From: Enterobacterales bacterium
GTDB taxonomy: Bacteria; Pseudomonadota; Gammaproteobacteria; Enterobacterales; Enterobacteriaceae
Direction of reading: 5' to 3'
Length of the DNA stretch: 64,000 bases
Assembly (NCBI GenBank): GCA_015655145.1
Contig: JAATFO010000077.1
Coordinates: forward strand, 44,216 to 108,215
The position numbers and the translations under genes are program-made. Below the pieces are notes generated by a model, which had not been told where the DNA came from, made no database searches, and saw nothing but the letters and a program-made list of their open reading frames with translations. The first letter of the stretch is position 1. Each line of letters opens with the position of its first letter. Positions 1 through 10,040 of the stretch are shown one piece after another.

Positions 1-1116
1 CAGGACGTGCTGGGCAACCTGATGCAGCGTAGTTTTGTTGATGCCATCATCAACGAGAAGATCAATCCTGTTGGCGCGCCGAATTATGTGCCTGGTGAAT
101 ACAAACCAGGTGAAGACTTTACTTACTCGGTCGAATTTGAAGTTTATCCGGAAGTTGAACTGAAAGGCCTGGAGTCTATCGAAGTCGATAAGCCGATTGT
201 CGAAGTAACGGATAAAGATGTTGACGACATGCTGGAAACGCTGCGCAAACAGCAGGCAACCTGGAAAGCGAAAGAAGATGCGGTGACAGCGGAAGATCGT
301 GTTACGGTTGATTTTGTCGGCTCCATTGACGGGGAAGCGTTTGAAGGCGGTAAAGCGGCGGATTTCGTGCTGGCCATGGGCCAGGGACGAATGATCCCAG
401 GTTTTGAAGACGGATTGCTGGGCCATAAAGCCGGAGAAGAATTTGTCGTTGAGGTGAAATTCCCGGATGATTATCATGCTGAAAACCTGAAAGGCAAAGC
501 CGCGAAGTTCGACATTGTATTGAAGAAAGTGGAAGAACGCGATTTACCGGAGCTCAATGAAGAGTTCATCAAGCGTTTCGGCGTGGACGATGGTTCAATA
601 GCGGGTTTGCGTACCGAGGTGCGTAAGAATATGGAACGTGAACTGAAAGGCGCGATCCGTAACCGGATGAAGTCTCAGGTGCTTGACGGCCTGGTGAAAT
701 CCAATGAAGTCGATGTGCCGGTGGCATTGATCGACGGTGAAATTAATGTGTTACGTCGCCAGGCCGCACAGCGTTTCGGTGGTGACGAGAAACAGGCGCT
801 TGAATTGCCGCGTGAGTTGTTTGCAGAAGAGGCGAAACGACGTGCCATCGTGGGCTTGTTGTTGGGTGAAGTGATTCGTTCCCATGAGCTAAATGCCGAT
901 GAAGAACGCGTGAAGACATTGATTGAAGAAATGGCTTCTGCTTATGAAGATCCGCAAGAAGTGATCGAGTTTTACAATAAAAATAAAGAATTAATGGACA
1001 ACATGCGCAATGTTGCGCTTGAAGAGCAGGCGATTGAATCGGTACTGGCTAAAGCTAAAGTGACTGATAAGCCGGCTAACTTCAAGGACTTGATCAATCA
1101 GGTTGCCGCAGCCTGA
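1..1116 (+). CDS. tig: Trigger factor, 3' part (5' end outside window)
   Basis: Ribosome-associated chaperone and peptidyl-prolyl isomerase that binds nascent chains at the exit tunnel. The frame is open from base 1 (Q-D-V-L-G-N-L-M), which matches about residue 64 of the 432-residue E. coli protein, so the ribosome-binding N-domain with its signature loop is mostly cut off by the window edge. What remains is the FKBP-type PPIase domain ([17 protein letters not shown], then [14 protein letters not shown]) and the C-terminal chaperone arms ([32 protein letters not shown]). Followed by a strong terminator and then clpP, the usual tig-clpP-clpX-lon order. The GTG at base 7 is not a real start. 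Confidence 0.97.
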   Translation, partial: QDVLGNLMQRSFVDAIINEKINPVGAPNYVPGEYKPGEDFTYSVEFEVYPEVELKGLESIEVDKPIVEVTDKDVDDMLETLRKQQATWKAKEDAVTAEDRVTVDFVGSIDGEAFEGGKAADFVLAMGQGRMIPGFEDGLLGHKAGEEFVVEVKFPDDYHAENLKGKAAKFDIVLKKVEERDLPELNEEFIKRFGVDDGSIAGLRTEVRKNMERELKGAIRNRMKSQVLDGLVKSNEVDVPVALIDGEINVLRRQAAQRFGGDEKQALELPRELFAEEAKRRAIVGLLLGEVIRSHELNADEERVKTLIEEMASAYEDPQEVIEFYNKNKELMDNMRNVALEEQAIESVLAKAKVTDKPANFKDLINQVAAA

Positions 1117-1141
1117 TGCTTTTTTTTGTCATGTTGATCCG

Positions 1142-1172
1142 GCCCGCTACCGTTAAGGTGGCGGGCTTTTTT
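1142..1172 (+). terminator. Rho-independent terminator of tig
   Basis: A GC-rich inverted repeat (GCCCGC-ACC pairing with GGT-GCGGGC) is followed by six T residues, 26 bases after the tig stop codon. It separates tig transcription from the heat-shock controlled clpP. Confidence 0.9.
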
Positions 1173-1282
1173 GTCATCACTCAACAGTAATGCGCACTTT
1201 TATCGCTAACTTGCTCAATTAAACGGCAAAATATCGACAATGTTGTTTTTCCTGGCGAGCAATTGATAAAAACGTTGTTATG

Positions 1283-1312
1283 CTTGAATCCGCAAGGCAA
1301 CATCCCCAGATA
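1283..1312 (+). promoter_or_regulatory. Sigma-32 (heat-shock) promoter of clpP
   Basis: CTTGAA at 1283-1288 and CCCCAGATA at 1304-1312 are separated by 15 bases, close to the sigma-32 consensus CTTGAAA / CCCCATnT. It lies about 150 bases before the clpP start codon, which fits the known heat-shock control of clpPX in E. coli. The rest of the 344-base gap between tig and clpP shows no gene. Confidence 0.75.
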
Positions 1313-1460
1313 GGTCTTTTACATGATTTGGTGTGGAGGATGAGCTGATCAACCGTCCGGATAGTGTTGGAGGGCGGTAATGTGAAATAATGCTTTCACG
1401 TTACACTGAAGTCGAATCGGTACAGAATGTTGCCAAATAAAATTTATCCAGGAGACGGTC

Positions 1461-2084
1461 ATGTCATACAGTGGCGAACGTGAATTAACAGCACCGCATA
1501 TGGCTTTAGTGCCTATGGTGGTTGAACAAACTTCTCGCGGAGAGCGTTCTTACGACATCTATTCCCGACTGTTAAAAGAACGTGTGGTCTTCCTGACCGG
1601 GCAGGTTGAAGATTACATGGCGAATCTGATCGTCGCGCAGTTGTTATTTCTGGAAGCGGAAAATCCGGAAAAAGATATTTATCTCTACATTAATTCCCCT
1701 GGCGGGGTGATTACGGCAGGGATGTCAATTTATGACACCATGAAGTTCATCAAACCAGACGTAAGTACTATTTGTATGGGACAGGCGTGTTCCATGGGGG
1801 CTTTCTTGCTAACAGCGGGCGCCAAAGGTAAGCGTTTTTGTCTGCCTAATTCTCGGGTGATGACCCACCAGCCATTGGGCGGCTATCAGGGACAGGCGAC
1901 CGATATCGAAATCCATGCGCGCGAAATTCTGAAAGTGAAGCAACGGATGAATGAGCTGATGGCTGAACATACGGGAAAATCTCTTGAACAAATAGAGAAA
2001 GACACTGAGCGGGACCGTTTCCTCTCGGCGAATGAAGCTGTAGAGTATGGTTTGGTCGATTCCATCCTGACGCATCGCGAATAA
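1461..2084 (+). CDS. clpP: ATP-dependent Clp protease proteolytic subunit ClpP
   Basis: Serine peptidase that forms the 14-subunit degradation chamber partnered by ClpX (next gene) or ClpA. Length 207 residues, as in E. coli. The catalytic triad is visible in register with the E. coli precursor: Ser111 in [13 protein letters not shown], His136 in MTHQPLGG and Asp185 in [10 protein letters not shown]. The first 14 or so residues correspond to the propeptide that is removed autocatalytically (cleavage expected near A-P-H-M-A-L-V-P). The ATG is preceded by an AGGAGA ribosome site. Transcribed from the sigma-32 promoter upstream and probably together with clpX. Confidence 0.98.
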   Translation: MSYSGERELTAPHMALVPMVVEQTSRGERSYDIYSRLLKERVVFLTGQVEDYMANLIVAQLLFLEAENPEKDIYLYINSPGGVITAGMSIYDTMKFIKPDVSTICMGQACSMGAFLLTAGAKGKRFCLPNSRVMTHQPLGGYQGQATDIEIHAREILKVKQRMNELMAEHTGKSLEQIEKDTERDRFLSANEAVEYGLVDSILTHRE

Positions 2085-2151
2085 AGCTCAAAACCTGTTA
2101 TCGATACGCTATAGTTAATGGGATCGCGGATAACAAATGGCATCGAGTGAG

Positions 2152-2193
2152 GGCAGCAGAAAAAAGTGCTGCCATCGCCGCATTACGATGCGG
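2152..2193 (+). other. Two consecutive small hairpins in the clpP-clpX gap
   Basis: GGCAGCA / TGCTGCC (2152-2173, A-rich 8-base loop) and CCGCAT / ATGCGG (2178-2193, 4-base loop) lie back to back in the 135-base clpP-clpX gap, ending 26 bases before the clpX start. Neither is followed by a T run, so they are not classical terminators. They could be mRNA processing or stability elements; this is inference. Confidence 0.5.
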
Positions 2194-2219
2194 ACGAAGA
2201 CAAATGAAGAGGTTAACTG

Positions 2220-3494
2220 ATGACAGATAAACGCAAAGACGGTTCAGGTAAACTGCTGTACTGCTCTTTTTGCGGCAAAAGCCAGCATGAAGTCCGTAAG
2301 CTGATTGCCGGGCCGTCAGTGTATATCTGCGATGAGTGTGTCGATTTATGTAACGACATCATTCGCGAAGAGATAAAAGAAGTGGCCCCGCACCGCGAAC
2401 GTAGTGCGTTGCCAACGCCGCACGAGATCCGCCACCACCTTGATGATTATGTCATCGGTCAGGAGAAGGCAAAAAAAGTTCTGGCTGTCGCGGTATATAA
2501 CCATTACAAGCGATTACGTAATGGCGATACCAGTAATGGTATTGAACTCGGCAAAAGTAATATTTTGTTGATTGGTCCTACAGGGAGCGGCAAAACGCTG
2601 TTGGCAGAAACACTGGCGCGCTTGTTGGATGTTCCGTTCACCATGGCTGATGCAACGACGCTAACCGAAGCCGGTTACGTGGGTGAAGATGTCGAAAATA
2701 TTATTCAGAAACTGTTGCAGAAGTGCGATTATGACGTACAGAAAGCACAACGCGGTATTGTCTACATCGATGAAATCGATAAAATTTCTCGTAAATCGGA
2801 TAATCCGTCGATAACGCGTGATGTCTCCGGTGAAGGGGTTCAGCAGGCGTTACTGAAACTGATTGAAGGAACCGTAGCCGCTGTGCCTCCGCAAGGGGGA
2901 CGTAAACATCCACAACAAGAATTTCTGCAGGTGGATACATCGAAGATCCTGTTTATCTGCGGTGGGGCGTTTGCTGGTCTTGATAAAGTGATTTCCCAGC
3001 GAGTGGAAACCGGAACGGGGATTGGTTTTGGCGCGACGGTGAAAGGGAAATCGCAGAAAGCGACGGAAGGGCAATTACTGGAACAAGTTGAGCCGGAAGA
3101 TTTGATCAAGTTTGGCCTGATCCCTGAATTCATTGGTCGCTTACCGGTTGTCGCAACGTTGAATGAATTGAGCGAAGATGCATTGATTCAGATTTTGCGT
3201 GAACCGAAAAACGCACTGACAAAACAGTATCAGGCGTTGTTCAACCTGGAAGGCGTGGATCTGGAGTTTCGTGATGAGGCGTTAACCGCGATTGCGAAAA
3301 AAGCCATGATGCGTAAAACGGGGGCGCGTGGTCTGCGTTCTATCGTTGAAGCCGCATTACTGGAAACCATGTATAACTTGCCTTCCATGGACGATGTTGA
3401 AAAAGTGGTGATTGATGACTCAGTTATTGAGGGACAATCAGAGCCGATGCTGATCTACGGAAAGCATGAGGCGCAACAGGCTTCTGGTGAATAA
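2220..3494 (+). CDS. clpX: ATP-dependent Clp protease ATP-binding subunit ClpX
   Basis: Hexameric AAA+ unfoldase that recognises SsrA-tagged and other substrates and feeds them to ClpP. It has 424 residues, the E. coli length. The N-terminal zinc-binding domain has Cys15, Cys18, Cys37 and Cys40. The AAA+ module shows Walker A GPTGSGKT at 120-127, Walker B IVYIDEID around 181-188, pore loop GYVGED near 153-158, and the IGF loop that docks on ClpP ([12 protein letters not shown]). GAGG lies 8 bases before the ATG. Sits between clpP and lon, with a terminator directly after it. Confidence 0.98.
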   Translation: MTDKRKDGSGKLLYCSFCGKSQHEVRKLIAGPSVYICDECVDLCNDIIREEIKEVAPHRERSALPTPHEIRHHLDDYVIGQEKAKKVLAVAVYNHYKRLRNGDTSNGIELGKSNILLIGPTGSGKTLLAETLARLLDVPFTMADATTLTEAGYVGEDVENIIQKLLQKCDYDVQKAQRGIVYIDEIDKISRKSDNPSITRDVSGEGVQQALLKLIEGTVAAVPPQGGRKHPQQEFLQVDTSKILFICGGAFAGLDKVISQRVETGTGIGFGATVKGKSQKATEGQLLEQVEPEDLIKFGLIPEFIGRLPVVATLNELSEDALIQILREPKNALTKQYQALFNLEGVDLEFRDEALTAIAKKAMMRKTGARGLRSIVEAALLETMYNLPSMDDVEKVVIDDSVIEGQSEPMLIYGKHEAQQASGE

Positions 3495-3523
3495 ATAACT
3501 ACGTTAATCCAGCGAGTTATCTT

Positions 3524-3557
3524 AACAAAGGGGAAAATTTTTTCCCCTTTGTTTTTA
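3524..3557 (+). terminator. Rho-independent terminator of clpX
   Basis: A long A/T-flanked inverted repeat (ACAAAGGGGAAAA pairing with TTTTCCCCTTTGT) followed by a T run, 29 bases after the clpX stop. Confidence 0.88.
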
Positions 3558-3570
3558 TCATACGCCTGAC

Positions 3571-3600
3571 GTTGAATGTCGGATATTCATCCCCATATAC
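3571..3600 (+). promoter_or_regulatory. Sigma-32 promoter of lon
   Basis: GTTGAA (3571-3576), a 14-base spacer, then CCCCATATA (3591-3599). This nearly matches the mapped heat-shock promoter of E. coli lon, and it lies about 85 bases before the lon start. Confidence 0.82.
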
Positions 3601-3683
3601 TCAGTTACTTGTGGGTTTAACTGCACATTGTTGCACGATGCGGTTCCCATCACCTGGCGGAAATTAAACTAAGAGAGAGCTCT

Positions 3684-6038
3684 ATGAATCCTGAGCGTTC
3701 TGAACGCATTGAAATCCCTGTGTTGCCATTGCGCGACGTAGTGGTTTATCCGCACATGGTAATTCCGTTGTTTGTTGGTAGGGAAAAATCGATTCGGTGC
3801 CTTGAATCCGCAATGGATCACGATAAGAAGATCATGCTGGTTGCACAGAAAGAGGCTTCAACGGATGAACCTGGCATTAACGATCTCTTCTCAGTAGGGA
3901 CCGTTGCCTCAATTTTGCAAATGCTTAAGCTGCCGGATGGCACAGTAAAGGTGCTGGTGGAAGGCTTACAGCGTGCGCGTATTACCACGTTGGCCGATAA
4001 TGGCGACCATTTTACGGCTCAGGCAGAATACCTTGTTTCGCCGGAAATTGAAGAACGCGAACAAGAAGTGTTGGTTCGTACAGCGATCAACCAGTTTGAA
4101 GGCTACATTAAACTCAATAAAAAAATCCCGCCAGAGGTGCTGACTTCGCTGAACAGCATCGATGACGCCGCTCGGTTGGCTGATACTGTCGCTGCACATA
4201 TGCCATTGAAATTGGCAGATAAGCAATCCGTATTGGAAATGTCCGACGTCAATGAACGTCTGGAATATCTGATGGCGATGATGGAGTCTGAAATTGATCT
4301 GTTGCAGGTTGAAAAACGCATCCGCAATCGAGTCAAAAAACAGATGGAAAAAAGCCAGCGTGAGTATTATCTGAATGAGCAAATGAAAGCCATTCAGAAA
4401 GAACTGGGTGAAATGGATGACGCGCCAGACGAAAATGAAACGCTGAAGCGCAAAATCGATGCGGCGAAAATGCCGAAAGAAGCCCGTGAAAAAACCGAAG
4501 CAGAACTGCAGAAGTTGAAAATGATGTCCCCCATGTCTGCGGAAGCAACGGTGGTGCGCGGTTACATCGACTGGATGGTTCAGGTTCCGTGGAATGCGCG
4601 TAGCAAAGTGAAAAAAGATTTGCGCAAAGCACAGGAAACCCTGGATACCGATCATTTCGGACTTGAACGGGTGAAAGACCGTATTCTGGAGTATTTGGCG
4701 GTACAGAGCCGCGTCAGCAAAATCAAGGGTCCGATTTTGTGCCTGGTTGGGCCTCCAGGCGTGGGTAAAACCTCATTGGGGCAGTCAATCGCTAAAGCGA
4801 CAGGCCGTAAATATGTGCGTATGGCGCTGGGTGGGGTGCGTGACGAAGCGGAAATTCGTGGTCACCGTCGTACTTATATTGGTTCAATGCCGGGTAAACT
4901 CATCCAGAAAATGGCGAAAGTGGGGGTGAAAAACCCATTGTTCCTGCTGGATGAAATAGACAAAATGTCTTCAGATATGCGCGGCGATCCTGCGTCGGCT
5001 CTGCTGGAAGTGCTTGATCCAGAACAGAATATCGCCTTTAACGATCATTACCTCGAAGTGGATTACGATCTTTCTGATGTGATGTTTGTGGCAACCTCAA
5101 ACTCAATGAATATACCACCAGCCTTGCTGGATCGCATGGAAGTGATTCGTCTTTCTGGTTACACCGAAGATGAAAAGCTGAACATTGCTAAGAAACATCT
5201 GTTACCTAAACAGATAGAACGTAATGCGTTGAAAAAAAATGAGATAAGAGTTGATGACAGCGCAATAAGCGGCATCATTCGTTACTACACCCGCGAAGCG
5301 GGCGTGCGTAATCTTGAACGTGAATTGTCAAAATTGTGCCGGAAAGCGGTAAAAGCATTATTGCTGGATAACTCGCTGAAGCATATTGAAATCACGGGTG
5401 ATAACCTGAAAGATTACCTGGGCGTTCAGCGTTTTGACTATGGTCGTGCCGACAGTGAAAACCGGGTTGGCCAGGTAACTGGTCTGGCATGGACGGAAGT
5501 CGGTGGCGATTTGCTGACCATTGAAACCGCATGTGTGCCGGGTAAAGGAAAACTGACCTATACCGGCTCGCTGGGTGAAGTGATGCAAGAGTCAATTCAG
5601 GCGGCGTTGACGGTGGTGCGTGCACGTGCGGATAAACTGGGCATTAATGGCGATTTCTACGAAAAACGGGATATCCATGTGCATGTGCCAGAAGGTGCAA
5701 CGCCCAAAGATGGCCCCAGCGCCGGTATTGCTATGTGTACCGCTCTGGTATCCTGTCTGACAGGAAATCCGGTGAGGGCCGATGTGGCGATGACCGGCGA
5801 GATAACCTTACGTGGCCAGGTATTGCCGATTGGTGGTTTAAAAGAGAAATTGTTGGCTGCGCATCGTGGTGGTATTAAAACGGTGTTAATTCCTGATGAA
5901 AATAAACGTGATCTGGAAGAGATCCCGGAAAACGTGATTGCCGATTTGGATATCCATCCAGTGAAGCGGATTGAGGAAGTGCTGACGTTGGCACTGCAAA
6001 ATGCGCCTTACGGCATGCAGGTTGTGACAGCAAAATAG
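3684..6038 (+). CDS. lon: ATP-dependent protease Lon (La)
   Basis: Homohexameric AAA+ serine protease that degrades misfolded proteins and regulators such as SulA and RcsA. 784 residues, identical in length to E. coli Lon. Order: N-terminal substrate-binding LON domain (from [15 protein letters not shown]), coiled coil (about 190-310), AAA+ with Walker A GPPGVGKT at 356-363 and Walker [10 protein letters not shown], then the protease domain with the Ser-Lys dyad at Ser679 (PKDGPSAG) and Lys722 ([10 protein letters not shown]). Both catalytic positions were checked at codon level (AGC and AAA). Preceded by a sigma-32 promoter and followed by its own terminator. Confidence 0.98.
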   Translation: MNPERSERIEIPVLPLRDVVVYPHMVIPLFVGREKSIRCLESAMDHDKKIMLVAQKEASTDEPGINDLFSVGTVASILQMLKLPDGTVKVLVEGLQRARITTLADNGDHFTAQAEYLVSPEIEEREQEVLVRTAINQFEGYIKLNKKIPPEVLTSLNSIDDAARLADTVAAHMPLKLADKQSVLEMSDVNERLEYLMAMMESEIDLLQVEKRIRNRVKKQMEKSQREYYLNEQMKAIQKELGEMDDAPDENETLKRKIDAAKMPKEAREKTEAELQKLKMMSPMSAEATVVRGYIDWMVQVPWNARSKVKKDLRKAQETLDTDHFGLERVKDRILEYLAVQSRVSKIKGPILCLVGPPGVGKTSLGQSIAKATGRKYVRMALGGVRDEAEIRGHRRTYIGSMPGKLIQKMAKVGVKNPLFLLDEIDKMSSDMRGDPASALLEVLDPEQNIAFNDHYLEVDYDLSDVMFVATSNSMNIPPALLDRMEVIRLSGYTEDEKLNIAKKHLLPKQIERNALKKNEIRVDDSAISGIIRYYTREAGVRNLERELSKLCRKAVKALLLDNSLKHIEITGDNLKDYLGVQRFDYGRADSENRVGQVTGLAWTEVGGDLLTIETACVPGKGKLTYTGSLGEVMQESIQAALTVVRARADKLGINGDFYEKRDIHVHVPEGATPKDGPSAGIAMCTALVSCLTGNPVRADVAMTGEITLRGQVLPIGGLKEKLLAAHRGGIKTVLIPDENKRDLEEIPENVIADLDIHPVKRIEEVLTLALQNAPYGMQVVTAK

Positions 6039-6069
6039 ATATTTGTAACAAAAACGGCTAAAAACAGGG

Positions 6070-6104
6070 GCTGGCAGAGCAATTGAGCTTGCCAGCTTTT
6101 TTTT
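6070..6104 (+). terminator. Rho-independent terminator of lon
   Basis: GCTGGCA pairs with TGCCAGC and the inner GAGC/GAGC-containing loop, followed directly by eight T residues, about 30 bases after the lon stop. Confidence 0.88.
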
Positions 6105-6248
6105 GTGCCGCTAATTTAGACAGTTGTTGGAACAACAACCCAGATAATTCCCGTTGTTTCGGCTTAATAAGCTTGCTATAACTGGCTGCGCGTTCGCACC
6201 GGGCGGGAGTCGGATGCGATAGTGAATAATAAAGAGGGGATGAATAGA

Positions 6249-6521
6249 GTGAATAAGTCACAATTGATCGACAAAATTGCTGCAAATGCTGACATTTCTA
6301 AAGCGGCGGCGGGACGTGTATTAGATGCTTTTATGGGTTCCGTTTCTGATTCCCTGAAAGCCGGCGAAGAAGTTGCGTTAGTAGGTTTTGGTACTTTCTC
6401 TGTGCGTGAACGTTCTGAACGTACGGGGCGCAACCCTCAGACGGGCAAAGAAATTACCATTCCGGCGGGTAAAGTACCTGGCTTCCGTGCCGGGAAAGCG
6501 CTAAAGGATGCAGTGAACTAA
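6249..6521 (+). CDS. hupB: DNA-binding protein HU-beta
   Basis: Small histone-like protein that bends DNA and compacts the nucleoid as a homodimer or as a heterodimer with HU-alpha. The chosen start is GTG at 6249 ([28 protein letters not shown]), giving 90 residues as in E. coli, where hupB also begins with GTG. An upstream in-frame ATG at 6222 would add nine residues and bury the AGAGGGG ribosome site, which lies nine bases before the GTG. The DNA-intercalating arm [16 protein letters not shown] is intact. Lies between lon and ppiD as usual. Confidence 0.97.
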   Translation: MNKSQLIDKIAANADISKAAAGRVLDAFMGSVSDSLKAGEEVALVGFGTFSVRERSERTGRNPQTGKEITIPAGKVPGFRAGKALKDAVN

Positions 6522-6594
6522 TGACAGAGGATATCTGTTGAAGCAATTTCTTTGGCAGATTGAGGACTGACACCGCGTTCTCATGTAACATATG

Positions 6595-6624
6595 GGCACA
6601 TCAGGCAATGATGTGCCTTTTTTT
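6595..6624 (+). terminator. Rho-independent terminator of hupB
   Basis: Perfect nine-base stem GGCACATCA / TGATGTGCC with loop GGCAA and a seven-base T run. Confidence 0.92.
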
Positions 6625-6731
6625 ATCTTGATGCGCGACAAACAGTCTGGACGCTTGTCATAGCATGGCCTGAGGCTGCGGGCTTAGAGCGCAAGGTTTA
6701 CATTCATATTACAGCGGAGTGTTGTCATACC

Positions 6732-8600
6732 ATGATGGACAATTTACGCGCGGCGTCGAACCATGTCGTGCTCAAAATTATTTTGGGTTTGATTATTCTG
6801 TCATTTGTGCTTACTGGCGTTGGAAGTTACCTGGTCGGTGGTAATGGTGATTATGCAGCCAGCGTTAATGGACAGGAGATCAGCCGGGCCCAGTTGGAAA
6901 GGGCCTACGCAAATGAACGTAGCCGTCAGCAGCAGATGTTGGGTGATCAGTTCTCTCAACTGGCCAGCAACGAGGGCTATATGAAGCAAGTTCGTCAACA
7001 AGCACTCTCCCAACTGGTGGATGAACTGTTGCTGGATCAGTATGCAAAAACGATCACGCTGGGCATCAGCGATGAACAGGTAAAGCAAGCGATCTTTAAC
7101 CAGCCCGCTTTCCAGACTGATAGTAAGTTCGATAATGCAAAATATATTAGCATTATCAATAATATGGGGTTCAGTGCTGATCAATATGCGGAAGCGTTGC
7201 GTAAACAACTAACGACGCAACAACTGGTAACGGCTGTTACCGGTACCGATTTCATGTTGAATGGCGAAACGGATGCCCTGACAGCATTGGTGTCTCAGGA
7301 ACGCGTTGTCCGTCAGGCGGTCATCCAGGTTGATGCGTTAGCAGACAAGCAACAAGTTAGCGACGACGAAATCAACCATTACTATCAGCAGAATAAAAAC
7401 AGCTTTATGTCAACGGAACAGTTCCGTGTCAGCTATATCAAGCTGGATGCAGTTAGCATGCAGAAGGCGGCAAGCGAAACGGAGATCCAGAGTTGGTATG
7501 ATCAGCATAAAGCCGATTACACACAGCCACAGCGTAATCGTTACAGCATCATCCAGAGCAAAACTGAAGCCGATGCGCAGGCAGTACAGGATGAACTGAA
7601 GAAGGGCGCGGATTTCCCGACGCTGGCGAAAGAAAAGTCCATTGACCCGATTTCGTCTCGTAAAGGGGGGGATATGGGATGGCTGGAGCCAGAAACTACC
7701 CCTGATGAGTTGAAAAATGCCAATCTGACCAGTAAAGGGCAGCTTTCCGGTGTCGTTAAATCGTCCGTTGGTTTTCTGAACATCCGCCTTGATGATATTC
7801 AGCCAGAACAGATTAAACCACTGGCCGAAGTGCATGATGTCATCGCGGACAAAGTGAAACAGGAAAACGCCATCGATGCCTATTACCGGCTGCAACAGAA
7901 AGTCAGTGAGGCCGCCAGTAATGATAATGAATCACTGGTCAGCGCCGAGCAGGCTGCCGGTGTGAAAGTCGTGGAAACGGACTGGTTCGGTCAGGACAAC
8001 GTGCCGGAAGTACTGAACTTTAAACCTGTTGAGCAGGCGATATTCAATGGCGGCTTGATTGGCGAAAATGGGGCGCCGGGTAGTAACTCCGATATTATTA
8101 CCGTTGATGGTGATCGCGCGTTTGTGCTACGTATTAGCGACCATAAGCCAGAGGCTGAGAAGCCGCTTGATGAGGTGCGAACGCAAATTGCTAATATTAT
8201 TAAACATAATAAAGCGAAGCAGCAGGCAAAAACAGATGCAGATTACATCCTTACCGCACTGAAAGCCGGTAAAGATGATGCCCTGAAAGGCGCCGGATTG
8301 AGCTTTGGTGAAGCAACAACGCTGAGCCGCAACGGGCAAGATGCAATGACACAGGATGTGTTTACGTTGCCTCAGCCACAGGGAGGCCGGCCTTCTTACG
8401 GTACCAGTGAAGACAGGCAAGGTAATGTCGTGTTGCTGGCGCTGGATCAGGTTAAAACGGGTACGATGCCGGAACCGCAAAAGAAAGCAATGATACAAGG
8501 TATCACGCAAAACAATGCGCAAATTGTTTTTGAAGCGCTGCTCAGTACGTTGCGTAAAGAAGCCAAAATTAAATATGGCACAGGTGCGCAGTTACAGTAA
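6732..8600 (+). CDS. ppiD: Periplasmic chaperone PpiD (membrane-anchored parvulin-like)
   Basis: Inner-membrane chaperone that contacts the SecYEG translocon and receives proteins emerging into the periplasm. 622 residues (E. coli 623). One N-terminal membrane segment (about 16-34, ILGLIILSFVLTGVGSYLV), then a SurA-like N-terminal chaperone region, and a parvulin domain around residues 265-355 (RNRYSIIQSKTEADAQAVQDEL to GGDMGWLEPETTPDE). The family's parvulin domain has lost most isomerase activity. A terminator follows, and hupB lies upstream, as in E. coli. Confidence 0.96.
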   Translation: MMDNLRAASNHVVLKIILGLIILSFVLTGVGSYLVGGNGDYAASVNGQEISRAQLERAYANERSRQQQMLGDQFSQLASNEGYMKQVRQQALSQLVDELLLDQYAKTITLGISDEQVKQAIFNQPAFQTDSKFDNAKYISIINNMGFSADQYAEALRKQLTTQQLVTAVTGTDFMLNGETDALTALVSQERVVRQAVIQVDALADKQQVSDDEINHYYQQNKNSFMSTEQFRVSYIKLDAVSMQKAASETEIQSWYDQHKADYTQPQRNRYSIIQSKTEADAQAVQDELKKGADFPTLAKEKSIDPISSRKGGDMGWLEPETTPDELKNANLTSKGQLSGVVKSSVGFLNIRLDDIQPEQIKPLAEVHDVIADKVKQENAIDAYYRLQQKVSEAASNDNESLVSAEQAAGVKVVETDWFGQDNVPEVLNFKPVEQAIFNGGLIGENGAPGSNSDIITVDGDRAFVLRISDHKPEAEKPLDEVRTQIANIIKHNKAKQQAKTDADYILTALKAGKDDALKGAGLSFGEATTLSRNGQDAMTQDVFTLPQPQGGRPSYGTSEDRQGNVVLLALDQVKTGTMPEPQKKAMIQGITQNNAQIVFEALLSTLRKEAKIKYGTGAQLQ

Positions 8601-8634
8601 CCCGCACAAAAATAATGTAATGCACTGCAACTTT

Positions 8635-8658
8635 AAAGGCCGCTTATGCGGCCTTTTC
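8635..8658 (+). terminator. Rho-independent terminator of ppiD
   Basis: Nine-base stem AAAGGCCGC / GCGGCCTTT with a TTAT loop, followed by T residues, 34 bases after the ppiD stop. Confidence 0.85.
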
Positions 8659-8739
8659 CATTGTTGTCATCTTCCCTTTGTTTCTCTGACCCCAGGCAAT
8701 TAAGTTAGCCGTACTGTTAAACACATGGAGGAAAACAGT

Positions 8740-9096
8740 ATGAATAATCGGGTCATTAATGCATTGTATTTTTCACTGGCGCTGGGACTGGCAGGCGCAA
8801 CATCATTGATCAGCCACAGCGCATTAGCTGAAAATAAAGTGCCGGCAACATCACTTGCCAGCGAGCACCTCCCGGAGGGAGGCATAATACAGGGCGAGGA
8901 AGGCCTGGCCAGCATTAATACCTCAACGGCGCAGGAACTGGCCGCGGTGATGAATGGGGTCGGACTAAAAAAGGCAGAAGCTATCGTCAGTTACCGTGAT
9001 AAATATGGCCCTTTTAGCCAGCTTGAACAGCTTAAAGAAGTGCCAGGTATTGGCAGCGCTCTGGTTGAACGTAATTTATCTCGTTTGAAGCTGTGA
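8740..9096 (+). CDS. ybaV: ComEA-like helix-hairpin-helix protein YbaV
   Basis: 118 residues from the ATG at 8740, which follows a strong GGAGG site; an in-frame ATG at 8725 would place that site inside the gene. A signal peptide (MNNRVINALYFSLALGLAGATSLISHSALA) predicts export to the periplasm. After a spacer, the C-terminal half (about 60-118) is a ComEA-type double helix-hairpin-helix: SINTSTAQELAAVMNGVGLKKAEAIV, then LKEVPGIGSALVERNL. Family members bind double-stranded DNA, and in competent bacteria they draw DNA through the outer membrane; the E. coli homologue has no firmly assigned role. Confidence 0.9.
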   Translation: MNNRVINALYFSLALGLAGATSLISHSALAENKVPATSLASEHLPEGGIIQGEEGLASINTSTAQELAAVMNGVGLKKAEAIVSYRDKYGPFSQLEQLKEVPGIGSALVERNLSRLKL

Positions 9097-9156
9097 ACGT
9101 ATTTTCAATGATGACAGAAGCGGTCACCGGGCGTTCAACAATTGACTAACCTGCTT

Positions 9157-9187
9157 AAGGTCATATCAGTCTGGTATGACCTTTCCT
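9157..9187 (+). terminator. Rho-independent terminator of ybaV
   Basis: AAGGTCATA pairs with TATGACCTT around a nine-base loop, followed by TCCTTT. In E. coli fadM (ybaW) lies downstream of this point on the same side of queC; here there is only this hairpin before the queC stop. Confidence 0.75.
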
Positions 9188-9275
9188 TTAGCGAGGTGAT
9201 AAAATGAGAGAGAGCCTGGTACGGCGATATGGCAAAGGTCAACTTGAATCGACCAGTGCCACTTTGCTTTCAGGT

Positions 9276-9971
9276 TTATCGCAAGCCTGTTTTTACCTTC
9301 ATACTGTGCATTACGCTGTTGGTATCATGCTGATACGCCTGCAGACCGTGTGCGCGCAGGTGGCATGCCGCACATTCGCCACAGCCATCACCTTTAATGC
9401 CATTATAACAGGTGAGTGTCTGGTGACGTATCAGCGGTAACTGTTGCCAGTAGTCAGCCAGAGCCCAGGTTTCAGCCTTATTGAGCCACATTAATGGCGT
9501 TTCAATGTGTATATTGCGGGCCATACCCAATTCAATGGCTCGATTCAGCGCTTTTACAAATGCATCACGACAATCGGGATAACCGGAAAAATCAGTTTCA
9601 CATACGCCAGTGATTATGCTGTCTGCGTCGACCTGATAAGCGTAAATTGCGGCCAGTGTCAGAAACAAAATATTGCGCCCTGGCACAAACGTGCTGGGCA
9701 AACCACTGGCAGCCGGATCATAGGCAGGCACCGGGATATTGTCACGCGTCAGGCTACTGACAGCCAGCTCATTGAGCAGGGTGACATCCAGTACTTTGTG
9801 CGCGCGAGCGCCGAGTTGTTGTGCCAGTGCGCGCGCCACATCAATTTCCTGACGATGGCGTTGACCATAATCGAAAGTGACACAATGCACTTCATCATAT
9901 TGTTGAAGCGCCTGAACCAGACAGGTGGTTGAGTCCTGTCCGCCGCTAAATACCAGTACTGCACGTTTCAT
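9276..9971 (-). CDS. queC: 7-cyano-7-deazaguanine synthase QueC
   Basis: Converts 7-carboxy-7-deazaguanine to preQ0 using ammonia and ATP, a step in queuosine synthesis for tRNA wobble bases. 231 residues. The ATP-PPi loop SGGQDST is at 9-15, and the zinc site near the C-terminus comprises Cys188, Cys197, Cys200 and Cys203 ([20 protein letters not shown]). The ATG has AAGG upstream. Downstream on this strand it faces ybaV directly, with no fadM between them, unlike E. coli. Confidence 0.97.
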   Translation of the reverse strand: MKRAVLVFSGGQDSTTCLVQALQQYDEVHCVTFDYGQRHRQEIDVARALAQQLGARAHKVLDVTLLNELAVSSLTRDNIPVPAYDPAASGLPSTFVPGRNILFLTLAAIYAYQVDADSIITGVCETDFSGYPDCRDAFVKALNRAIELGMARNIHIETPLMWLNKAETWALADYWQQLPLIRHQTLTCYNGIKGDGCGECAACHLRAHGLQAYQHDTNSVMHSMKVKTGLR

Positions 9972-10040
9972 ATTTTATGCCTTACACCACAATTTCTGGC
10001 GCTTATGGTACTGCCTGGCACCGGTCATGGATAGCCTGAA

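Noticed and set aside
2152..2193. Terminator between clpP and clpX
   Set aside because: The hairpins have no following T run, and clpP and clpX are normally co-transcribed; kept only as unexplained hairpins.
3966..4655. 229-residue open frame on the minus strand inside lon
   Set aside because: Complement of the conserved lon coding sequence; composition is dominated by Phe, His and Ile as expected of an antisense shadow, and there is no ribosome site.
9204..9440. Plus-strand frame where E. coli has fadM
   Set aside because: It overlaps queC in antisense and shows no thioesterase (hotdog) sequence.
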